Shown here in pieces: positions 1 to 8,652 of a stretch of DNA of 64,000 bases. The notes beneath the pieces were generated by a model that saw only the letters and a program-made list of their open reading frames with translations, was not told the origin of the DNA and made no database searches. The stretch covers positions 131,700 to 195,699 of the forward strand of contig NZ_NGVS01000023.1 in assembly GCF_002777975.1 (NCBI RefSeq), read 5' to 3'. Every line of letters starts with the position of its first letter. Position 1 is the first letter of the stretch. Source of the DNA: Shewanella carassii (GTDB lineage: Bacteria > Pseudomonadota > Gammaproteobacteria > Enterobacterales > Shewanellaceae). A program made the position numbers and the translations under genes.

Positions 1-460
1 CGGTCAACTCGGGTTGACGGTCTTCATCTATACCAAGACCGACAAAGTGCTTATCATCAACCAGTCCCTTAGAGGCTTCGAAGTTGTAGCCTTCTGTTGG
101 CCAGTGGCCAATGACTATTGCGCCGCGCTCTTCAACGATATCGCGGATCATGCCCATGGCATCGAGGAAATACTCGGCATAGTCTTCCTGATCGCCGCAA
201 CCGAAAATGGCTACCAACTTATCGGTAAAATCTATCTGCTCCAGCTCAGGGAAGAAATCGTCCCAGTCACATTGAGCTTCACCATAGTACCAGGTGGGGA
301 TCCCGAAGATTAGCAGGTCGTATTCGGCGATCTGCTCTTTGGTGCTCTTGGCGATATCTTTCACCTCAACCATCTTCTTACCCAGTTTCTTCTGGATCAT
401 CTTGGCTACAGCTTCGGTGTTACCTGTATCGCTACCGAAAAAAAGACCTACAGTTGCCAT
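1..460 (-). CDS. fldA: Flavodoxin FldA (3' end outside the window)
   Basis: FMN-binding electron carrier of the cytoplasm that feeds reductive enzymes such as MetH, BioB and radical-SAM proteins. The N-terminal 153 residues are present; the family is about 175 long, so only the C-terminus is missing. The phosphate-binding loop GSDTGNTE lies at residues 9-16, followed by the flavodoxin signatures IPTWYYGEAQCDWDDF and FGCGDQEDYAEYF. The ATG at 458-460 directly precedes ATVGLFFGSDTGNT, the usual flavodoxin start. The order fldA-ybfE-ybfF-seqA-pgm is the one found in Escherichia coli. Identity is secure. Confidence 0.96.
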   Translation of the reverse strand, partial: MATVGLFFGSDTGNTEAVAKMIQKKLGKKMVEVKDIAKSTKEQIAEYDLLIFGIPTWYYGEAQCDWDDFFPELEQIDFTDKLVAIFGCGDQEDYAEYFLDAMGMIRDIVEERGAIVIGHWPTEGYNFEASKGLVDDKHFVGLGIDEDRQPELT

Positions 461-514
461 TGTCTTTCCTTTAATGTCTAGTTCGCTATCTACTTCGATC
501 TTTCCTGACAGGGG

Positions 515-784
515 CTAACCTAACTGCTCCTGAAGGATCAATTCTATTAACTGGCTGCGGCTGATGTTACTGGCCAAAGCCTTCTCATTCAAGGCGTCAT
601 ATAAATCTTGTGACACTTTTAACTCTATTCGTTTCAGACCCTTTGCCCGATCCCGCATGATCTGGTTACGTTTATTCACCTTGAGCTGCTGCTCGCGGGG
701 CAAAGGATTGCTTCTAGGCCGTCCGCGGCGCTTTTCAGTGGCAAAAAGGTCTATGGTGGTTCTGTCTGTTGCTTCTTTTGCCAT
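515..784 (-). CDS. ybfE: YbfE family protein (LexA-regulated in E. coli)
   Basis: An 89-residue basic protein resembling YbfE, which sits beside fldA in enterobacteria and belongs to the LexA regulon there; its molecular role is unknown. The N-terminal half is rich in Arg and Lys (RRGRPRSNPLPRE). The C-terminal half (about residues 50-89, KVSQDLYDALNEKALASNIS) looks like a ribbon-helix-helix type DNA-binding fold. I chose the ATG at 782-784 (MAKEATDR) because the 33 extra upstream codons overlap the preceding gene and are not family-like. I saw no clear LexA box upstream. It lies 14 bases after the DUF2788 gene, so the two are probably co-transcribed. Confidence 0.8.
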   Translation of the reverse strand: MAKEATDRTTIDLFATEKRRGRPRSNPLPREQQLKVNKRNQIMRDRAKGLKRIELKVSQDLYDALNEKALASNISRSQLIELILQEQLG

Positions 785-798
785 TTGAAATCTGATGT

Positions 799-1020
799 TT
801 AACCTATACCTGAGCCTTCCCAGGTCATTTGAATTATTCCCTTGGCGACAAAGCCTGCACAGCCAAGGAAGAGTACTAACCAAACAATAAAGCGACCAAA
901 CTTGGGCACATTACCCTGCTTGAGCACATCCCTGATGGCCATACCGATAAAAAAGAAAATTGCCGCGAAAAACAGATCCAGACCTATGGCTTCTATCTGC
1001 TGCATATACTGATTTAACAC
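799..1020 (-). CDS. DUF2788 small membrane protein
   Basis: A 73-residue protein with two predicted membrane helices (about residues 14-32, LDLFFAAIFFFIGMAIRD, and 43-63, RFIVWLVLFLGCAGFVAKG) linked by a short basic loop. The length and spacing fit the DUF2788 family, common in marine gammaproteobacteria and of unknown function. It lies in the same orientation as ybfE and fldA, 14 bases upstream of ybfE. I recognise the family but can give no role. Confidence 0.75.
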   Translation of the reverse strand: MLNQYMQQIEAIGLDLFFAAIFFFIGMAIRDVLKQGNVPKFGRFIVWLVLFLGCAGFVAKGIIQMTWEGSGIG

Positions 1021-1100
1021 GCTGCAACTCCTAGTGTTCCCTTACCCAAAAGAGGCGGGAATATAGCATATTGGTTCGGGGGCTGCTACCGCATTTACCC

Positions 1101-1895
1101 TCAGTTAGGTCCTTGTTCTTGCTCGGTACTGGTAATGAAATCGGACACAATACGGTTAAATATCGCCGGTTTCTGGGCGTGCAACCAGTGTCCGCAACCT
1201 TCCAGAGTTTTAGCTTTCACTTGCGGGAATTGAGCGATGATCTGCTCTTTGTAATCGCCTGTGACATAATTTGACTCGCCACCCCGGAGCATCAAGGTGG
1301 GTCCCTGATAGCTCAATTGGCCACCGCGGCGCTCTGGGCCATTATGCCAACCTATGATCGCCGGATAACTGTCAATCAACCCCGGCAGATTCATCTTCCA
1401 CTCAAACCCGGACTCGGTTCGGCGCAGGCTTTTGAGTAGAAATTGCGCCGTCGCTTCATCGATCTCATGATTTAAAAGATGTGCCAGCGCTTGACGTCTG
1501 TCTTTAATATCCAGCGGCATACTGCTCAGGCCGGCAAACACTTTTTCATGTCTCGGCGAGTAGGCCACAGGCGCGATATCGGCGGCGGTCAGCGATTGTA
1601 CTCGCTGCGGATAAGCCAGCGCGGTTGCCATGGCAATCTTGCCGCCCATGGAATGGCCCACCAGATGTACCTTGTCTATAGCCAGCTCATCGAGCAGAGC
1701 CACAAACGCTTTTGCAAGGGCTGGATAGTCCATCTGTGGCCAATGTTCACTTTGACCGTGATTGGGACAATCGACTCTTATCACTCGATGATTTTGCTCA
1801 AGCTGGGCCCCGAGCGATTTGAGATTATCCAAATCACCGAATAAGCCATGGATCAGCAATACCGGACTCCCGCTTCCGGTCGAGACAAAGTGCAT
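1101..1895 (-). CDS. ybfF: Alpha/beta-hydrolase esterase YbfF
   Basis: Cytosolic serine esterase; E. coli YbfF hydrolyses acyl-CoA and short acyl esters in vitro. The sequence shows the oxyanion-hole motif HGLFG near residue 17, the nucleophile elbow GHSMGG near residue 80 and a C-terminal catalytic His in GCGHWLHAQKP. I chose the ATG at 1893-1895 (264 residues) because it has a strong purine-rich ribosome site (AAAGGGGGGCG) and gives the expected short N-terminus before SPVLLIHG. A longer start at 1931 would add 12 residues with a poor ribosome site. It is divergent from seqA, with about 300 bases between them. Confidence 0.9.
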   Translation of the reverse strand: MHFVSTGSGSPVLLIHGLFGDLDNLKSLGAQLEQNHRVIRVDCPNHGQSEHWPQMDYPALAKAFVALLDELAIDKVHLVGHSMGGKIAMATALAYPQRVQSLTAADIAPVAYSPRHEKVFAGLSSMPLDIKDRRQALAHLLNHEIDEATAQFLLKSLRRTESGFEWKMNLPGLIDSYPAIIGWHNGPERRGGQLSYQGPTLMLRGGESNYVTGDYKEQIIAQFPQVKAKTLEGCGHWLHAQKPAIFNRIVSDFITSTEQEQGPN

Positions 1896-2197
1896 ACGCC
1901 CCCCTTTACTGTGAGAGTTTGTTGTCAGCATTCGGCAGGGGGCAAATTCTGCGACAAAGGTCAGTATTTGACAAGGATGGATGCGGATTTAACACTGGAT
2001 TTGACCGCTTTTTCAACAAATTGGCTGCACAAGTCTTAGGTTTACAACTCAATTCTCGTATTTTGGTATGATTCAGCCTTCCACCGCTGGCGAGTTATGG
2101 CATACTTTGAGCCAAATCGCAGCTGCGCCCCAGAGGGGCTTTGACGGCACAGTCATTAAGGCTGCATAGAACAAGCAGAAATTAAAGGAATCGGGCC

Positions 2198-2752
2198 ATG
2201 AAATATATTGAGGTGGATGAGGAACTGTATCGCTTTATTGCCGGGAAGACCGAAAGGATTGGCGAAAGCGCATCGGATATTCTTCGTCGACTGTTGGGCT
2301 TGGATGCTACCGCAGTTGAGCCCAAGGCTCCGGCTGATATCAGCCAGCCAGGAATGGAGCAGGGCTATCGTCCCAATGCATTACCCGAAGTAGAGTCCAC
2401 TCTGGACTTTGACAACCTGTTTAGCAGTGCGGCTATCGAAGCCCAAAAGGGGGCCGTTGGCCGGTTTCTGTTCGCCCTCGAATGCCTGTACAACCAAGAC
2501 CCCCGCGGTTTTGAACAAGTGCTGCAAGTTCAGGGGCGTGACCGCCTCTATTTTGCCACTTCGAAGGAAGCCTTGCTCAAGGCCAGTAAGTCGGCCAACC
2601 CCAAAGAAGTCGGCAGCAGTGGTTTTTGGGTGACCACTAATAACAACACTGCCAAGAAACACACTATATTGTCTGAAGTCCTTGAAAAGATGGGTTGCAA
2701 CGGCAGCAAGGCTAAAGCCATTGCCGATAAGGCTTTGCCGCTTAAGGCGTAA
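2198..2752 (+). CDS. seqA: Negative modulator of replication initiation SeqA
   Basis: Binds hemimethylated GATC pairs behind the fork and at oriC, delaying re-initiation and organising newly replicated DNA. At 184 residues it matches SeqA length. The N-terminal multimerisation segment (MKYIEVDEELYRFIAGKTERIGESASDILRR compressed into residues 1-31) is typical. The C-terminal DNA-binding domain contains SNPKEVGSSGFWVTTNNNT, with the NT and TNNNTAKK elements that contact methylated adenine. An AAAGGAATCGGGCC ribosome site precedes the ATG. pgm follows 36 bases later, the conserved seqA-pgm pairing. Confidence 0.97.
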   Translation: MKYIEVDEELYRFIAGKTERIGESASDILRRLLGLDATAVEPKAPADISQPGMEQGYRPNALPEVESTLDFDNLFSSAAIEAQKGAVGRFLFALECLYNQDPRGFEQVLQVQGRDRLYFATSKEALLKASKSANPKEVGSSGFWVTTNNNTAKKHTILSEVLEKMGCNGSKAKAIADKALPLKA

Positions 2753-2788
2753 ATCTGTATTTCAACATCGCCATCAAGGAGTACTGTT

Positions 2789-4438
2789 TTGGCTATTCAT
2801 GAGCGGGCCGGTAACAAGGCCACGCAGAACGATCTGGTTAATATTCCGCGGCTGATGAGCCACTATTATCGAATTGTCCCCAACGGCGACGATCCGGCCC
2901 AAAGAGTGAGCTTTGGCACCTCTGGGCACAGGGGCAGTTCCTTCAGCGGCAGCTTCAATCAAAACCATATCTGGGCCATAACCCAAGCTGTGGTAGATTA
3001 CCGCCAATCCCATGGAATTGAGGGTTCACTCTATCTGGGCATGGACACCCATGCCTTGTCTGAGGCGGCTTATATTTCTGCCATCGAAGTCTTGCTGGCC
3101 AACAATGTGAAAGTGGTGGTGCAAGAAAACCAAGGCTTTACGCCTACGCCTGTCATCTCCCATGCCATAGTTAGCGCAAACCGAAATGCCCACGAGCTTA
3201 GCGATGGCATTATTATTACCCCGTCTCACAACCCCCCTCAGGATGGCGGAATTAAGTACAACCCGCCCCATGGTGGGCCGGCAGAAGGTGAGATTACCGC
3301 CTGGATTGAACAGCGAGCCAACGATTATCTCAAGGCGCAGCTGGAAGGGGTCATGAAACTCAACTACGGCGTAGCCGCCAGTATCGGACTCATCAAAGAA
3401 ACCGATCTTATTGAGCCCTATGTTGCCGATCTTGCTTCTGTGGTGAATATGCAAGCCATCAAAGATGCCGGCATTCGCATAGGTGTCGACCCTTTGGGCG
3501 GCTCAGGTATCCATTACTGGCCACATATTGCCCGCCGTTATGGGGTGAATATCACAGTGGTCAACGACCGGGTGGATCCCAGCTTCAGCTTTATGCCACT
3601 GGATAAAGACGGCAAAATCCGCATGGACTGCTCATCGCCTTTTGCCATGGCAGGCTTGCTTAAGCACATGGATGAGTTCGATATCTGCCTTGGCAACGAT
3701 CCCGACTACGACAGACATGGGATAGTCTGCCCAGAGACAGGGTTGATGGACCCCAACCACTTTTTGGCAGTGGCGATAGATTACCTGCTGGAGCACAGAC
3801 CCGATTGGCCGCAGACGCTGCAGATCGGCAAGACCTTGGTTTCCAGTGGCATGATAGACAAGATAGTTGCCTCACATGGGCGCCAGCTTTGTGAAGTGCC
3901 GGTTGGTTTCAAGTGGTTTGTCGGTGGGTTGAGTGAAGCCAGCCTGGCCTTTGGCGGCGAAGAAAGCGCCGGCGCCGCCTTCCTTCGACGTGACGGCACA
4001 ACCTGGTGCACGGATAAAGACGGTTTTATTCTCGGACTGCTGGCCGCTGAGATCCTCGCCGTAACCGGCAAAAATCCAGCCGAGCGTTATGCAGAACTGG
4101 CTGCTATACACGGTCATTGCTTCTACAAACGGATAGACAGTCCCATCAATGCCAAGCAAAAGGCGCGTTTTGCCACCCTCAATGCAGATACTCTGGGGGC
4201 AGAGACTTTGGCCGGAGACAAGATTAAGGCGGTACTGACCAAGGCCCCTGGCAATGATGGTGCCATTGGCGGTATTAAGGTGCTAACCGACAACGGCTGG
4301 TTTGCCGCCAGACCTTCAGGCACTGAGGCACTCTATAAAATTTACGCCGAAAGCTTTGTCAGCGAGCAGCACCTGCAGCAGATACTGGAACAGGCGAGAG
4401 CGCTGATAACCAGCGCCCTAAAAGGCAAGCCGAACTGA
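2789..4438 (+). CDS. pgm: Phosphoglucomutase (alpha-D-glucose phosphate-specific)
   Basis: Interconverts glucose 1-phosphate and glucose 6-phosphate, feeding UDP-glucose, glycogen and envelope sugar synthesis in the cytoplasm. At 549 residues it is close to the family's 546. The active-site serine loop ITPSHNPP lies near residue 146, the metal loop DPDYDRHG near 304, the sugar-binding loop GGEESAG near 391, and the phosphate-binding loop RPSGTE near 510. Translation starts at TTG (2789-2791), which gives AIHERAG as in E. coli Pgm and follows a CAAGGAGTA ribosome site by 7-8 bases. No in-frame ATG is better placed. Confidence 0.97.
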   Translation: MAIHERAGNKATQNDLVNIPRLMSHYYRIVPNGDDPAQRVSFGTSGHRGSSFSGSFNQNHIWAITQAVVDYRQSHGIEGSLYLGMDTHALSEAAYISAIEVLLANNVKVVVQENQGFTPTPVISHAIVSANRNAHELSDGIIITPSHNPPQDGGIKYNPPHGGPAEGEITAWIEQRANDYLKAQLEGVMKLNYGVAASIGLIKETDLIEPYVADLASVVNMQAIKDAGIRIGVDPLGGSGIHYWPHIARRYGVNITVVNDRVDPSFSFMPLDKDGKIRMDCSSPFAMAGLLKHMDEFDICLGNDPDYDRHGIVCPETGLMDPNHFLAVAIDYLLEHRPDWPQTLQIGKTLVSSGMIDKIVASHGRQLCEVPVGFKWFVGGLSEASLAFGGEESAGAAFLRRDGTTWCTDKDGFILGLLAAEILAVTGKNPAERYAELAAIHGHCFYKRIDSPINAKQKARFATLNADTLGAETLAGDKIKAVLTKAPGNDGAIGGIKVLTDNGWFAARPSGTEALYKIYAESFVSEQHLQQILEQARALITSALKGKPN

Positions 4439-4462
4439 GCTTAAGAGATTGCCAATTCAGTA

Positions 4463-4499
4463 AAAAAGCGCAGCCGTGAACACAGTTGCGCTTTTTATT
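4463..4499. terminator. Bidirectional terminator between pgm and msrA
   Basis: An A-run, a GC-rich hairpin (AGCGCA paired with TGCGCT around a loop) and a T-run lie between the convergent pgm and msrA, so the structure can serve both strands. Confidence 0.75.
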
Positions 4500-4507
4500 T
4501 CCGGGGT

Positions 4508-4987
4508 TCAATATTCAAGATGGCAACTGGGCAGGTTATTCTTCTGGATATAATCCTGATGATATTCTTCCGCACGATGAAACTGTTTCACTGGAACAAT
4601 TTCTGTCACTATGTGCCGCTGCCCCCACTTACCACTACGAGCCAACGCCAGTTTCGAGGCCTCAGCCTGCTCCTTCTGCTCTTTGCTGTGAAAAAAAATC
4701 ACGCTCCGATACTGGGTGCCGATATCACCGCCTTGGCGATTGAGACTGGTGGGGTTGTGATTGCTCCAGAAAACTTGCAGCAGCTCGTTAAATGAAACCT
4801 GGGCTTCATCGAACTCCACCTGAACCACTTCGGCATGGCCGCTGTTTCCCTGTTTGACCTCTTCATAGCGGTTGATTCTATCATCACCGCCCATATAACC
4901 ACTGCTGGCGTTTAATACCCCGGGCACCTGGCGAAAGAAATACTCCACCCCCCAAAAACAACCGCCACCGAATGTTGCTACCGCCAT
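4508..4987 (-). CDS. msrA: Peptide-methionine (S)-S-oxide reductase MsrA
   Basis: Repairs oxidised protein by reducing the S-epimer of methionine sulfoxide. The catalytic motif GGGCFWG is at residues 7-13. Further family motifs are VLNASSGYMGG, GHAEVVQVEFD and the YRSVIFF segment. It ends YIQKNNLPSCHLEY, which carries a candidate resolving Cys. Length is 159 residues from the ATG at 4985-4987, a short MsrA form; the longer reading (179 residues) adds a non-homologous leader. The ribosome site is weak (AGAGATAAG). Convergent with pgm. Confidence 0.93.
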   Translation of the reverse strand: MAVATFGGGCFWGVEYFFRQVPGVLNASSGYMGGDDRINRYEEVKQGNSGHAEVVQVEFDEAQVSFNELLQVFWSNHNPTSLNRQGGDIGTQYRSVIFFHSKEQKEQAEASKLALARSGKWGQRHIVTEIVPVKQFHRAEEYHQDYIQKNNLPSCHLEY

Positions 4988-5282
4988 TGAACTTATCTCT
5001 AGATGTCTGGATGGCCAAATTGTGCATGATAAGCTTTCCCGGCACAAGTGGTGTATTTGTTGGAGTAGCTTTTTTCTTCCTTAGTTAGATAAGGATTATC
5101 TGAAACCCGTTCGCGAGCCTAGCATTGGATAGCTTTAGTCACATCACCAATTTAATAAGCTGTGATACTATGAAACCTTGCTCTCCGGCGCTGGTCTCAA
5201 CTAGCAAACGCACTGCGACAAATGCCCAGGAGGCAGCGTTAATGGAAACAACAGCCAAAGCGGCAATAAGAAGGAGTATTTC

Positions 5283-6320
5283 GTGTTACAAGCCTTGAAG
5301 GATAATCCTGACTTCCTGTCATTGACTCTAAATAACCCCAATTCACTGGAAAGCGTTAGCGGCACGCTTGGCGACCACACTCGGATAGCGATTTGGGACA
5401 CAGGAGTCTTGCTGTTTGAACCTCTGGACAACCAGAGTGATAAAGATATCGTGCTGTCATCCGGGGTACACGGCAATGAAACTGCACCTATTGAACTGTG
5501 TAATGGCATTATCAAGTCGCTGTTGAAGCAAGATATACGGGTAGGGCAGCGAGTACTTTTCATGTTCGGTAACCCGGCGGCAATTAACCGTGGCACCCGT
5601 ATTGTCGATGAAAACCTCAACCGGCTGTTCAGTGGTGAACATTCCAATTCCCCCGGGCTGGTGAACCCGGAGCGGATCCGCGCCAAGAAGCTGGAAAATT
5701 ATGTCACACGTTTCTTCGAAGACGCACCGCAAGGGGCAAGACAGAGGATCCATTACGATCTGCACACCGCCATTCGCGGCTCCAAGCATGAAAAGTTTGC
5801 CATCTATCCCTATCGACCGGGTAAGGCTTACAGCCGTGAACAATTGATGTTCCTAGAGGCGGCCGGAGTCGATACCGTGTTGCTGCATCATGAACCCACA
5901 ACCACTTTCAGCTATTTCTCGTCAAATCAGTTTGGCGCTGACGCCTTTACCATTGAGCTTGGCAAGGTTTACCCCATGGGACAAAACGATATGACACGTT
6001 TTATCGCCACCCGGGAGATGCTGAGCCGTTTGATCTGCAAGCAATCGCTCGAACTCGAGGAACAGGCGCTTGAACGGGTCAATATCTATCAGGTCTGTAG
6101 GGTCATCAATAAGCAGGCCGACGACTTTGAATTTACCTTCGCCAGCGATGTGGAAAACTTCACCGCTTTCCCCAAGGGATATGTGCTGGCGCGGGAAGCG
6201 GGCCGGGATATTAGAGTAGAGCAGGACTCGGAAGCTGTGGTGTTTCCCAACGCCAAGGTGCCCATTGGCCAACGAACGGTGATCTGCCTGGTTCAGGCCA
6301 CAGAGGTGCCATTGGCCTGA
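5283..6320 (+). CDS. astE: Succinylglutamate desuccinylase AstE
   Basis: Last step of the arginine succinyltransferase pathway: splits N-succinylglutamate into glutamate and succinate. Zinc-dependent carboxypeptidase-like fold: the zinc ligands are in HGNE (residues 63-66) and the later His in DLHTAIRG (about 161), and the catalytic Glu is probably in [11 protein letters not shown]. Length 345 residues is normal. The start is GTG at 5283 behind GAAGGAGTATTTC. The other ast genes are not in this window, so astE is separated from its pathway operon here. About 295 bases upstream hold its promoter region; I could not define a specific operator. Confidence 0.93.
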   Translation: MLQALKDNPDFLSLTLNNPNSLESVSGTLGDHTRIAIWDTGVLLFEPLDNQSDKDIVLSSGVHGNETAPIELCNGIIKSLLKQDIRVGQRVLFMFGNPAAINRGTRIVDENLNRLFSGEHSNSPGLVNPERIRAKKLENYVTRFFEDAPQGARQRIHYDLHTAIRGSKHEKFAIYPYRPGKAYSREQLMFLEAAGVDTVLLHHEPTTTFSYFSSNQFGADAFTIELGKVYPMGQNDMTRFIATREMLSRLICKQSLELEEQALERVNIYQVCRVINKQADDFEFTFASDVENFTAFPKGYVLAREAGRDIRVEQDSEAVVFPNAKVPIGQRTVICLVQATEVPLA

Positions 6321-6393
6321 ATTGTAAACCAATATATACGCACCGATCCCATGCTAGTTGGCAAAGCGACCAAGGCGGGAGTTGCTTGCTAGT

Positions 6394-6407
6394 TTACGTT
6401 AACGTAA
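6394..6407. promoter_or_regulatory. Palindrome TTACGTTAACGTAA, probable LiuR-type operator for bkd
   Basis: A perfect 14-base palindrome lies 77 bases before bkdA1. It matches my recollection of the motif described for the MerR-family regulator LiuR, which controls branched-chain amino acid degradation in Shewanella and relatives. The palindrome is seen; the regulator assignment is inference. Confidence 0.6.
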
Positions 6408-6483
6408 TGTTCGGGGCGCGTACTGAAAAAATCGGTAGGGCCGGTTTCGAGCCGGACAAACCCAGAGATAACAAGAGCACACT

Positions 6484-7662
6484 ATGAGCAACGCAACAAA
6501 GATGAATGAGACGGTGCATCGGGTGAGTTTTTTGAACAAGGACTCGCTGCATATCCCTGTACTCAAAATACTTCAGGCCGACGGCACCACCTATGAAGAG
6601 GCGGTATTGCCCGTCATAGATGAAGCCCTGTCACGCAAGATATTCGATACCTGTGTCTTTACCCGTGTCCTGGACGAACGTATGTTGGGCGCCCAGCGTC
6701 AGGGAAGGATCAGTTTTTACATGACCTGTATCGGTGAAGAAGCCGCCGTTATCGGCAGTGCCGCCGCGCTGGATGACAAGGATGTGATCCTTGCCCAGTA
6801 CCGCGAACATGCCGCACTGCGTTATCGCGGCTTTACCACAGAGCAGTTTATGAACCAGATGTTCAGCAATGAGAAAGATCTGGGCAAAGGCCGGCAGATG
6901 CCTATTCACTATGGCAGCCGTGAACTCAACTACCAAACCATCTCTTCACCGCTGGCGACCCAGATCCCGCAGGCATCCGGTGTAGGTTACTCGCTGAAGA
7001 TGCAGGGCAAGCGTAATGTCGCTATCTGTTACTTTGGTGAAGGTGCCGCCTCTGAAGGCGATTTCCATGCCGGTCTCAATATGGCCGCAGTTCATAAAGC
7101 GCCGGTCATCTTTTTCTGCCGCAACAACGGCTACGCCATCTCAACCCCTACGGAAGAGCAGTACGCCGGTAACGGCATAGCCAGCCGCGGCGTTGGTTAT
7201 GGCATGCACACCATCAGAGTCGACGGCAACGATATGTTGGCGGTTCTGGCCGCAACGCAGCAAGCCAGAGCCTACGCGCTTGAAAACAACGCGCCAGTGC
7301 TGATTGAAGCCATGACCTACCGCCTGGGCGCCCACTCATCTTCCGACGATCCATCCGGTTATCGCTCTAAAGAGGAAGAAGCCAAGTGGCAACAGCATGA
7401 CCCTGTGAAACGCTTCAAGTTGTGGCTTATCAACAAAGGCTGGCTCAAGGAAAGCGACGAGACCGAGCTGTATGAGAAGTATCGCGAGGAAGTGCTGGCC
7501 GCGGTAAAAGTGGCCGAAAAGGTTCCGGCACCAGCCATAGACGCCATCATAGAAGACGTTTTTGATCAGCCGACAGCGGCGCTCAAGCAGCAATTAACCG
7601 AGCTTAAGGCCCACGTTGCCAAGTATCCGAAAGCCTATCCTAAAACAGCAGGGAGATCATAA
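6484..7662 (+). CDS. bkdA1: Branched-chain 2-oxoacid dehydrogenase E1 alpha subunit
   Basis: Thiamine-diphosphate-dependent decarboxylation of the keto acids derived from valine, leucine and isoleucine; heterotetramer with the downstream beta subunit. The ThDP-binding segment [15 protein letters not shown] begins near residue 184 and continues to CRNNGYAIS near 214. The phosphorylation-loop-like [13 protein letters not shown] follows near 280. Length 392 residues fits E1 alpha of BCKDH rather than pyruvate dehydrogenase, whose gammaproteobacterial E1 is a single long chain. The stop is 2 bases from the bkdA2 start. Likely repressed through the upstream palindrome. Confidence 0.94.
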   Translation: MSNATKMNETVHRVSFLNKDSLHIPVLKILQADGTTYEEAVLPVIDEALSRKIFDTCVFTRVLDERMLGAQRQGRISFYMTCIGEEAAVIGSAAALDDKDVILAQYREHAALRYRGFTTEQFMNQMFSNEKDLGKGRQMPIHYGSRELNYQTISSPLATQIPQASGVGYSLKMQGKRNVAICYFGEGAASEGDFHAGLNMAAVHKAPVIFFCRNNGYAISTPTEEQYAGNGIASRGVGYGMHTIRVDGNDMLAVLAATQQARAYALENNAPVLIEAMTYRLGAHSSSDDPSGYRSKEEEAKWQQHDPVKRFKLWLINKGWLKESDETELYEKYREEVLAAVKVAEKVPAPAIDAIIEDVFDQPTAALKQQLTELKAHVAKYPKAYPKTAGRS

Positions 7663-7664
7663 GC

Positions 7665-8642
7665 GTGGCACAGATGAATATGTTACAGGCCATCAATAAT
7701 GCCCTGACCATAGCGATGGAAGCCGACGACAAGATGCTGGTTTTCGGTGAAGATGTAGGCCATTTCGGCGGTGTGTTCCGGGCAACTTCCGGTTTGCAGG
7801 AAAAGTTTGGCCGTGAGCGCTGCTTCAATACTCCACTTACCGAGCAGGGGATAGCAGGCTTTGCCAACGGCCTGGCTTCCAACGGCATGACGCCGGTAGC
7901 GGAAATCCAGTTTGCCGACTACATCTTCCCGGCGTTCGATCAAATCGTCAACGAAGCGGCTAAGTTCAGATACCGAAGCGGCAACGAGTTTGATGTCGGC
8001 GGCCTGACCTTCAGAACCCCCTATGGCGGCGGCATTGCTGGCGGTCATTACCACTCCCAGTCACCGGAAGCCTACTTTACCCAAACGCCCGGTCTTAAGG
8101 TGGTGGTTCCCCGTAACCCATACCAAGCCAAGGGTTTGCTGCTGGCCGCCATTCGCGATAACAACCCTGTGGTCTTCTTTGAGCCCAAGCGCCTGTACCG
8201 CGCCTCTGTCGGCGATGTGCCGGAAGGCGACTATCAACTGGAGCTGGGTAAAGCCGAAGTGGTTCGTGAGGGTAAAGATATTACTCTGCTTGCCTGGGGC
8301 GCGCAGATGGAAATCATCGAGAAAGCAGCCGATATGGCCAAAGAGGAAGGCATTGACTGCGAAGTCATCGACCTTCGTACTCTCGCCCCTTGGGATGTGG
8401 AAACCGTGGCCGAGTCGGTGAAAAAGACCGGCAGATTGCTCATCAACCACGAAGCGCCGCTGACCGGTGGTTTTGCCGGTGAAATTGCTGCTACCATCCA
8501 ACAGGAATGCTTCCTGTACCTGGAGTCGCCCATCAGCCGGGTTTGTGGTCTGGATACGCCATATCCCTTGATCCACGAAAAAGAATATATGCCGGATGCG
8601 CTTAAAACCTTTGAAGCCATCAAGGCCTCGGTGAATTTCTAG
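7665..8642 (+). CDS. bkdA2: Branched-chain 2-oxoacid dehydrogenase E1 beta subunit
   Basis: Second half of the E1 heterotetramer. It has the transketolase pyrimidine-binding and C-terminal domains: [16 protein letters not shown] near residue 26, [16 protein letters not shown] near 56, the [18 protein letters not shown] helix near 83, and the C-terminal [18 protein letters not shown]. At 325 residues it has standard length. It starts at GTG (7665-7667), preceded by GGGAGATCATAA, and follows bkdA1 by 2 bases, so translational coupling is likely. Confidence 0.94.
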   Translation: MAQMNMLQAINNALTIAMEADDKMLVFGEDVGHFGGVFRATSGLQEKFGRERCFNTPLTEQGIAGFANGLASNGMTPVAEIQFADYIFPAFDQIVNEAAKFRYRSGNEFDVGGLTFRTPYGGGIAGGHYHSQSPEAYFTQTPGLKVVVPRNPYQAKGLLLAAIRDNNPVVFFEPKRLYRASVGDVPEGDYQLELGKAEVVREGKDITLLAWGAQMEIIEKAADMAKEEGIDCEVIDLRTLAPWDVETVAESVKKTGRLLINHEAPLTGGFAGEIAATIQQECFLYLESPISRVCGLDTPYPLIHEKEYMPDALKTFEAIKASVNF

Positions 8643-8652
8643 GAGAGCCAGG

